NCBI GenBank assembly: GCA_030641525.1
Contig: DAOWHH010000008.1
Coordinates: forward strand, 1-34,032
Reading direction: 5' to 3'
DNA from: a bacterium
Lineage (GTDB): Bacteria > Patescibacteriota > Minisyncoccia > Phycocordibacterales > UBA12079
DNA: 34,032 nucleotides
The translations under genes were made by a program, and so were the position numbers. The notes beneath the pieces are model-generated. The model did not search any database and was not told the DNA's origin. It saw only the letters and a list, made by a program, of their open reading frames with translations. Position 1 is the stretch's first letter. Every line of letters begins with the position of its first letter. Shown in pieces: positions 1 through 7,800 of this stretch.

Positions 1-851
1 GGTTTTAATTCTTTTCGTAATTCTTCTTCTGTTTTTTTGATATGTTCTAAATATTTATCGAATTGCAGTCCCATTTTAGTGATATCTTGTTTTGTTTGAG
101 CCAACATTCTTTCAATTTCACTATTGACCATAATTTCAGGTAAATCGATTTTTATTTTTTCTAGAATAGTGTCAATTATTTTAATTTTTTTAACTTCTTC
201 TGCTTTGTGTTCTTTTTCTTTTTTTATATTTTCTTTTAATTTAATTTTAAAATCAGCTACATCTTTAAAATCTCCTAATTTTTTAACCATTTCGTCATTT
301 AGTTCTGCTAATTCAATCTTTTGGGTTTCGTCTGTCTTAGTAGAAGGAACATCTACATTCTGATTTCCATCTGGGGTGGTATTCATTTTTCTAATTTGAG
401 TAATCGTATCTTCAATTTCTTTTTCTGTCACTTCAATCTTTTCTTGTTTTTCGTTATTAACTTTTTTGGCAATTTCTTTATAGTCAGGTAAAGTGAATTT
501 AGGCATAATAGCTATTTTAATTTTAACTTCAACAGGGGTATTAATAACCATTTTTGTAATAGTTATGTGAGGTTGTCCAATAGCTTGTATGGAGTTTTCC
601 ATTATTATCTTTGGATACATATCAGATAAAGCCATTTCAGCCGTTTCGTTTAAAATAGGTAATTCACCTATTTTTTTAACTAAAACATCTTCTGGGATAT
701 GACCTTTTCTAAAACCAGCAATAGAAATTTCAGAACCCATATCTTTTATGGCTTTTTCTCGGTATTTATTTAATTTTTCAATAGAAATAGATAATTCGAT
801 TTCTATTGTTGATTCTCCTAATTCTTTTATTTTTATGTCTTCTTTTTGCAT
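1..851 (-). CDS. tig: Trigger factor (partial, C-terminus runs off the window)
   Basis: Minus-strand frame from ATG at 851 reads MQKEDIKIKELGESTIEIELSISIEKLNKYREKAIKDMGSEISIAGFRKGHIPEDVLVKKIG..., matching the trigger factor N-terminal 'GFRKGxxP' signature. Confidence 0.9.
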   Translation of the reverse strand, partial: MQKEDIKIKELGESTIEIELSISIEKLNKYREKAIKDMGSEISIAGFRKGHIPEDVLVKKIGELPILNETAEMALSDMYPKIIMENSIQAIGQPHITITKMVINTPVEVKIKIAIMPKFTLPDYKEIAKKVNNEKQEKIEVTEKEIEDTITQIRKMNTTPDGNQNVDVPSTKTDETQKIELAELNDEMVKKLGDFKDVADFKIKLKENIKKEKEHKAEEVKKIKIIDTILEKIKIDLPEIMVNSEIERMLAQTKQDITKMGLQFDKYLEHIKKTEEELRKELK

Positions 852-870
852 ATTTTTTGAAATTATAAAT

Positions 871-899
871 AAAAATCACCTTATATAAAGGTGATTTTT
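871..899. terminator. Rho-independent terminator, probably bidirectional
   Basis: aaaaatcacc-ttatataa-aggtgattttt hairpin with A/T tails between two genes. Confidence 0.7.
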
Positions 900-935
900 A
901 CCATCATAGCATTTTATTTGCTAAAAATAAATACT

Positions 936-1259
936 TTAGTATCCTACTGGAGGAATTTCTTCTTCCATACTTTCATCATCTACGATAAATTCATCTACTG
1001 GAGGAATTTCTTCTATGATTCCATCATCTACGATAAATTCATCTACTGGAGGAATTTCTTCTTCCATATTTTCATTAGGAATTATTGCGTCATCATCTGC
1101 TACATTTTTTGAACCCCAAAAATATAAACCACCAATAATAACTACAATTATAACTATTATAGAACCTATCATTGATCCTGAAGATCCTCGTTTCTCTGTT
1201 TCTTGAGGCATTTCAGGAGAAGATTGTTCTCCCATTTGATTTGTTTGTTCTTCATCCAT
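936..1259 (-). CDS. Small single-TM protein with acidic tandem C-terminal repeats (EEIPPVDEFIVDD)
   Basis: 107-aa ORF: hydrophobic segment SIIVIIVVIIGGLYFWG, then 2.5 repeats of EEIPPVDEFIVDD. Confidence 0.75.
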   Translation of the reverse strand: MDEEQTNQMGEQSSPEMPQETEKRGSSGSMIGSIIVIIVVIIGGLYFWGSKNVADDDAIIPNENMEEEIPPVDEFIVDDGIIEEIPPVDEFIVDDESMEEEIPPVGY

Positions 1260-1296
1260 AATTTTTATTAGAATTTAGGTTGACCTTTCCTAAATA

Positions 1297-1348
1297 TTTT
1301 GAATTATGAAACAGAACCCTACTGCGAATTCTGTTTCGTAATTCAAAA
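1297..1348. repeat. 20-bp arm inverted repeat upstream of the 936-1259 gene
   Basis: ttttgaattatgaaacagaa ... ttctgtttcgtaattcaaaa; one mismatch (wobble in RNA). Confidence 0.7.
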
Positions 1349-1476
1349 TTAAATAACTAATTTTAATAATATACTTTAACTAGAGTATATATAATAAAAG
1401 GAAAAAGATAAATGAAAATTGTGTATAAAGTGTGTTTAAGTGTTTTTGTCAAATACTTAAAAGTTTTTGCTCTTAA

Positions 1477-2646
1477 TTAATCTTTATCAGAAGATAAAGA
1501 TTCTCCTTCCATACTCTGAATATCAATTTTCCAACCAGTTAATCTGGCTGCTAATCTAACATTTTGCCCTCCTTTTCCAATAGCTAATGATTGTTGATCT
1601 TCCGATACCTTTACAATTGCCTTTTTTTCCTCCTCATTTAATTCAATATCTAGTATTTTAGCAGGAGATAAAGCCTCGGTAATGAATTTTTTAGGATCTT
1701 CTGACCATTCTATGATATCAATTTTTTCTCCACCTAATTCACTCATTACTGTTGATACTCTAACTCCTCTTTGTCCAACCAATGATCCAATAGGATCTAT
1801 ATTTTCGTCATTTGAGAAAACGGCTACTTTTGAACGAGACCCTGCTTCACGAGCAATGACCTTGATTTCAACTATATTATTAGCTATTTCTGGTACTTCT
1901 ATTTCAAATAATTTTTGAAGAAATTGAGGATGTGCTCTTGAAAGTCTTAAAAATACACCTTTAGGAGTTTCTTCCACAGAATAAAGATAAGCGCGAATTC
2001 TTTCTCCTTGTTTGAATCTTTCGGATGAAATTTGTTCAGAATAAGGAAGTATTCCAGTAGCTCTTTGTAAATCTACAAAGATATTACCTTTTTCTATTCT
2101 CTGAACGGTTCCATTAACAATTTCATTTTGTTTAGTGTCAAATTCTTTAGAAATAGATGATTTTTCTGCTTCTCTAATTTTTTGAATAATTGTTTGTTTA
2201 GCTGTTTGGGTAGCTATTCTACCGAAATCATCTTTACTTTCTAGTGGAAAAATCATTTCTTCATCTAATTGAACACCTTTTTTAATTTTTTTGGCGTCTT
2301 CAATTAAGATATGGTGTTCTGGGTTAAAATTAATTCTTTCATCCCCGTCTTGTTCAGGTATTTCTGACGATTTTTTATTGTATTCAGTTTCTTGTTTTTC
2401 CACTTCTTCATCTTCCTTTGGTATTTTTACCATAGATTCATCTACTACTATTTTAATTTGAAAAAATTCTGTTTTTCCTGAATCAATATCAAAACTACTG
2501 CGGATAATTTGTCCTCTTTTTCCATATTCCTTTTTATAAGCACTAGCTAATGACATTTCAATAGCTTCTATTACTTTGGCTTTTGGAATAGCTTTTTCTT
2601 CTTCAAGTTGGTCTAAAACTGAATGTATTACTTTTAAATCAAACAT
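1477..2646 (-). CDS. nusA: Transcription termination/antitermination factor NusA
   Basis: 389 aa; N-terminal domain, S1-like region, KH motifs (IGSLVGQRGVRVSTVMSELGGEKIDIIEWSEDP; AIGKGGQNVRLAARLTGWKIDI). Confidence 0.97.
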   Translation of the reverse strand: MFDLKVIHSVLDQLEEEKAIPKAKVIEAIEMSLASAYKKEYGKRGQIIRSSFDIDSGKTEFFQIKIVVDESMVKIPKEDEEVEKQETEYNKKSSEIPEQDGDERINFNPEHHILIEDAKKIKKGVQLDEEMIFPLESKDDFGRIATQTAKQTIIQKIREAEKSSISKEFDTKQNEIVNGTVQRIEKGNIFVDLQRATGILPYSEQISSERFKQGERIRAYLYSVEETPKGVFLRLSRAHPQFLQKLFEIEVPEIANNIVEIKVIAREAGSRSKVAVFSNDENIDPIGSLVGQRGVRVSTVMSELGGEKIDIIEWSEDPKKFITEALSPAKILDIELNEEEKKAIVKVSEDQQSLAIGKGGQNVRLAARLTGWKIDIQSMEGESLSSDKD

Positions 2647-2651
2647 AATAA

Positions 2652-2708
2652 TTAAGTATTAAGTAGTAAGTATCAAGTATTAAGTATAAAATTTGCGAAG
2701 CAAATTTT
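2652..2708. repeat. TAAGTATTAAGTAGTAAGTATCAAG repeat plus aaaatttgc-gaa-gcaaatttt hairpin
   Basis: Direct degenerate AAGTATT/C units upstream of nusA; 20 bp recur inverted at 2911-2930. Confidence 0.75.
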
Positions 2709-2873
2709 TACTACCTTCCACCCTCTACTTTCTGATTTATTTAATAAAAAAATTCGCTTTTTAGCGAACCTTGTGCCTTCTTTCTATCTTTTATTATAAT
2801 TAATAATATCATAAAGATGTTTTGGAAGCAACCAAAAAAATCTTGATGATTTAAGATTTAGGAATTAAGAAGG

Positions 2874-2933
2874 GGAAAATCGCTTTGCGATTTTCCTCGC
2901 TTGATACCTAATACTTACTACTTAATACTTATT
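2874..2933. repeat. ggaaaatcgc-ttt-gcgattttcc hairpin plus inverted copy of the AAGTATTAAGTAGTAAGTAT repeat
   Basis: atacttactacttaatactt (2911-2930) is the exact reverse complement of 2654-2673. Confidence 0.75.
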
Positions 2934-3050
2934 TTATCCACAGTTTTCATATAAATAATTTGGTGACTTTGGTTATAGCAGTATATAATATAATTTGAAA
3001 GGTTAGCTTTGTTTTAGACAAGGAAGGTATTTTTTTGTTATTCAAATTTT

Positions 3051-4316
3051 ATGCTAAAGAAATTAAAAAAGAACATTCCTAATATAATTTTAGTAAGTGT
3101 TTCCACAATAATATTATTGTCTATATTTGTTGTTTCTATTTTTGATAATAAAAATATTATACCTTTAGCGGAAGCTGGTGATGATCAAAATTTATCAGGT
3201 TATGCATGGAGTGATAATATTGGTTGGATTAGTTTTAATTCTAATAATGGTGATGATTCAGGAAATATAGATTATGGTGTAAATATTGATAATTATGGTT
3301 TATTTTCAGGTTATGCATGGAGTGATAATATTGGTTGGATTAGTTTTGAATCAAGTGATTTGAGTGGTTGTCCTGGAATAGATTGTAGGGCTTGGAGAGA
3401 TGGGAATAATATATTAGGTTGGGCAAAAGCTTTAAGTGCTGATGGTAATGGTTGGGATGGTTGGATAAGTTTAAACACCCTTAGTGATGGTATTAATAAT
3501 GTACCTTACGGATGGTATGTTGATGATGGAGTATTGAAAGGAGATGCTTGGGGTTCTGATGTGATTGGCTGGGTTCGTCTTGATCATCCTTTTGCTTCGG
3601 GTGGTGATGAGGTGGTATTAGAAGAGGATCCTACTGAAATACCAGCAATTAATAGTTTTGTTGTTAATTCTGCTCCAAACGGAAGTACACCGAGGATTTT
3701 ATGGACAACAACAAATATGGATGTTTGTACACTTAATGAAGTAGGAGAATTAAGTAGGGAGATTTGTGATAATATTGGAGATTGTTCTAGTGGTACCACT
3801 CAGGGTTATACAATAACAACAACACCAGCAGAATATACTTTAGGTTGTGAAGGAAGTTACGGTGGAAATTCATACACACCTGTAATAGAACCTACAACTC
3901 AGCCTGAAGACCCTTATGTCAGATTAGCATTTGTTGATGGTTTTAGTGAAAATCTTACCGTAAAATTTGTTGTGGCAGCAGCAACTACCTCCGCAACTAG
4001 GATTAATGTAATACCGTATAATAGTTTTTCAGGTGATGTGACAGTTAAAGCTAGAGTTCAAGATATAAATAAATTACCAAATGGATCTTGTGCTATTTAT
4101 TATCCAGAAAATTTGGATTTAGATGGTCCTTGTTCTAGTTCATTTGAAATTGAAAATGTATCTGTACCAAAAGCCTTTAATTTCAAAATCTTTTTGGCTA
4201 GTGACGAAATTACAGGGACACAGACTATAGAGATAGGAGGTGGGCAAGATGCCTTAGCTCCTTTAGAGGTTAAAGTGGGTGCAGAAAGTATAGTTCCAAT
4301 TTTTGAAGAGATTTAA
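3051..4316 (+). CDS. Secreted/cell-surface protein with GYAWSDNIGWISF repeats
   Basis: 421 aa; N-terminal hydrophobic signal; SGYAWSDNIGWISF occurs twice, with degenerate GDAWGSDVIGWVRL. Confidence 0.85.
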   Translation: MLKKLKKNIPNIILVSVSTIILLSIFVVSIFDNKNIIPLAEAGDDQNLSGYAWSDNIGWISFNSNNGDDSGNIDYGVNIDNYGLFSGYAWSDNIGWISFESSDLSGCPGIDCRAWRDGNNILGWAKALSADGNGWDGWISLNTLSDGINNVPYGWYVDDGVLKGDAWGSDVIGWVRLDHPFASGGDEVVLEEDPTEIPAINSFVVNSAPNGSTPRILWTTTNMDVCTLNEVGELSREICDNIGDCSSGTTQGYTITTTPAEYTLGCEGSYGGNSYTPVIEPTTQPEDPYVRLAFVDGFSENLTVKFVVAAATTSATRINVIPYNSFSGDVTVKARVQDINKLPNGSCAIYYPENLDLDGPCSSSFEIENVSVPKAFNFKIFLASDEITGTQTIEIGGGQDALAPLEVKVGAESIVPIFEEI

Positions 4317-4324
4317 AGAATTAT

Positions 4325-4412
4325 ATGAAGCAAGCATATAATTCCATCGCTCGGACATAGTAAAAATAAATATTACCATAATCATTTTTACTAGTCCTCA
4401 CTTGAAATTATG
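4325..4412 (+). repeat. ~88-bp hairpin-forming repeat, copy A, ending at the ATG of the next ORF
   Basis: Reverse complement matches 23456-23543 with about two differences; internal stem tagtaaaaat/atttttacta; contains TATAAT. Confidence 0.85.
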
Positions 4413-4742
4413 GAAAATTTTGAACAAAATGTTGAAGACAAAGATTTTAATAAATATATTGTAGCAGTTGTTATTTTAATTTTATTAATCGTGGGTGGTT
4501 TTTATTTATGGACTAATTATTTTGGTACTGATACGAAAGAGAAAATTGATTCAGCTAATATTCCTGAGCCAAGTGATGTACCTACTTTAGAAGAAATAGC
4601 AGAAGAACAAGGTAAAGATATTTCGGAGTTTTTACCTGAACCAAGTGATATTCCTACCTTAGAAGAAATAGCAGAAGAACAAGGTAAAGATGTAGCTGAT
4701 TTTATTCCTGCTCCTTCAAATATCCCACCACTAGAATTTTAA
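4410..4742 (+). CDS. Small single-TM protein with tandem C-terminal repeats (EPSDIPTLEEIAEEQGKD)
   Basis: 110 aa; TM YIVAVVILILLIVGGFYLW; two near-identical 23-aa repeats plus a partial third. Confidence 0.8.
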   Translation: MENFEQNVEDKDFNKYIVAVVILILLIVGGFYLWTNYFGTDTKEKIDSANIPEPSDVPTLEEIAEEQGKDISEFLPEPSDIPTLEEIAEEQGKDVADFIPAPSNIPPLEF

Positions 4743-4862
4743 CAAAATTATCTACCTATAAGCAGGTAGGTTGAAAAATTAAATTTATTATCAATAATTA
4801 TTATTTGGACGATGTGAAAATAAAAATATTTAATTTCATTCGATCCTGATCATTATAAAGTT

Positions 4863-7800
4863 ATGGAAATTTCAAAAAACAATAATATTTGTCGCATCGT
4901 GGGAATGATTTCGTTATTTTTAACGATGTCGTTTGTGTCTAATATAGCACTAGCATGGACAGGCCCGACAGAAGGACCTACTGGTGGTAATACAGATGCA
5001 CCTTTAAATGTGAGTAGTACAAATCAGATAAAAACAGGAGATTTAACCTTAGGTAATTTGACTTTTCCGAAATGGACTGATTCTGATAATAGTGATTATA
5101 ATATTGATCCGTTTGGGAATTCAGTATTTGCTCGTGTATATTCACTACTTGATATATATACTCCCAAGTTTTTTGATCAGGATGATCCGAATAATTATTA
5201 TATAGATCCAAATCAGAATTCTGTTTTAAATACCATAGAAATATCTTCTCTTAAATTAGGAAGTGAAGAATCTTTAACTGCATGGCCTGAAGCAATAGCT
5301 CCTATTTGGACAAAGAATGACTCTGACACTTATTATACTACTGGAAATGTAGGAATAGGAACAGATGACCCATTAGTATCTTTGGATGTTGTTGGTAATA
5401 TTCAAGCTAGTGGAAATATCACATCTGGTGGTGAAAATGTTTGTCTAGAAGATGGAACTAATTGTGCAATTGCTACACCAGGTAAATGGGGAGACGGAAT
5501 AGGAACTGGAGATATTTATTATACTACCGGAATTGAAGTTGGAGATATAGGAATAGGAACAGACGACCCAACTGTAAAATTAGATGTTATAGGAGATATT
5601 AAATCTAGCGGAGATATTTGTAGTGGCGATGGATGTATTGGAGATTATATAGCAGGGTCTTCTATTTGGAATGAAAATGCTTCTGATATTTATTATAATG
5701 CTGGAAATATTGGAATAGGAACAGCTAATCCAAGTGAAGAATTAGAAGTTGTAGGAGATATTTTGGCCAATACAGGAAATTCCGTATTTGCTAATCTTTA
5801 TGCCAACCTCTTTAGACTTACAAATGATAGTATTTATGAAACTCTTGTGATTAAAGATGAAATTGGTGACACAACTCCATTTGTAATTGATGCAGAAGGA
5901 AATGTAGGAATAGGAAAAACTAATCCAATTAAAAAATTAGATGTTGTAGGAGACATTCAAGCCAGTGGAACTATTTGTGATAGTGATGGTAAATGTATTG
6001 GAGATATTCCAGCTGCTGATGAAGTGGGTAAGTGGAGTGATGGAACAACAATTGGAGAAATTTATTATACAGATGGTAATGTTGGAATTGGAGTGATTGA
6101 TCCAACCGAAGAATTAGATGTTGTTGGTAATATTCAAGCTAGTGGAAATATCACATCTGGTGGAGACTTACAAATAGGGGTAGGTGGATATATTGATGAC
6201 GATGACATTCAAGCAGGAACTTCTGATGATTGGATTCACTTAAATGGTTATCTTGAAATGAGATCTAATTCAGATAATCATGGAATTGTATTAAGAGATA
6301 AAGATGAGAGTAATTATCTTAGCATTACTCAAAAAAATGGATATTCATATTTTTCGGATTCTAATGTTTCAGGAAGTTATTTCCTAAGAGGAGGTGGAGC
6401 CAGTGCTACAATTAGAGGAGATTTATATGTAGCTGGTAGTGATGTATATGATGGATCTGGACCTCTTCGCTTAAGTGGTGAAGATAATGTACAGATTACT
6501 ATGGATTATTTGAGTAATGATACTGATTCAGCTATTATATTTGGTAAAGATAGTATAACTGCACCTACAGAATTAATGAGAATAACTGAAGACGGAAGGC
6601 TTGGAATTGGGACAAATAATCCAGCTTCAACACTTTCTGTATTAGGAAGTCTTACTGTTTTAAGACCTGAATCTACTACTTATTCACCTGGTAATGAAAT
6701 CTCTTTACAATCTTGGAGTACGAATACTAGTACTGAAAATGATGGTTGGATATCGGGATCGGCTACAGATACATGTAATGGAAATATAAGTGATTCCTAT
6801 ATATGTGCTGGTGGAGAAGGAGGTAAATTATGTGTAGATACCAAGTTGGTGGAAGGTGTTGAATATCAACATACAAATGTGACATGTGTGGCTGGTACAG
6901 AAACATATTCGTTGAGAACAGATGATGGTGTTTTGCAATTTTTAAATAATTTAAGTAACGAAAAATTTACTATAGATCAAGAAGGTAATGTAATAATTAA
7001 CGGAACTATTACATCTGGTGGTGAAAATGTTTGTCTTGAAGATGGAACTAATTGTCCAGCTGACAGTGATACAGGTAAATGGAGCGATGGAACGACAGAA
7101 GGTATTGTTTATGCTGATAATGTAGGTATAGGAGTAGCTAATCCAACCGTAGCTTTGGATGTTGTGGGAGATGTTAAAGTTAGCGGTGGTTCACTTCATC
7201 TTAATAAAGATGATTCAATATTCCTTGAAAATGATAAACATGCTATTACATATAATGATGGAAAAGGAAACTTTAATATTAGAGTAGGACATTCTCCTAG
7301 TGAAGTTGTCACTGAAGCAGGATATCCTTCTCATATGGAATGGAGTCAATCAAGTGGGTTGTGGCAAGTTAATTTACCTAGTAATTCTTTGAATGTAGGA
7401 GATTCTATAACTTGGGATAGAGTTCTACAATTTAATAAAGACGGAACACTTTCTATTAGTGGAGATTTAGATGTAAAAGGTAGTGATGTATATGATGGAT
7501 CTGGACCTCTTCGCTTAAGTGGTGAAGATAATGTACAGATTACTATGGATTATTCGAGTAATGATACTGATTCAGCTATTATATTTGGTAAAGATAGTAT
7601 AACTGCACCTACAGAATTAATGAGAATAACTGAAGACGGAAGGCTTGGAATTGGGACAAATAATCCAACAGTAGCTTTGGATGTTATGGGTGATATCAAT
7701 GCTAGTGGAGGTATCATATCTGGTGGTCAAAATGTTTGTCTAGAAGATGGAACTAATTGTGCAATTGCTGCACCAGGTAAATGGAGTGATGGAGCGACAG

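Noticed and set aside
124-363. 79-aa plus-strand ORF
   Set aside because: Antisense to the trigger factor coding frame; low-complexity Ser/Phe.
891-1112. 73-aa plus-strand ORF with repeated FIYWRNFF, and 63-aa ORF at 1015-1206
   Set aside because: Antisense to the repeat-containing small TM protein; repeats are inherited from the opposite strand.
1682-1918. 78-aa plus-strand ORF
   Set aside because: Antisense to nusA.
4978-5211. Minus-strand ORFs in the giant surface gene (also 9060-9317)
   Set aside because: Antisense to a repetitive AT-rich gene; Tyr/Ser/Ile-rich low complexity.
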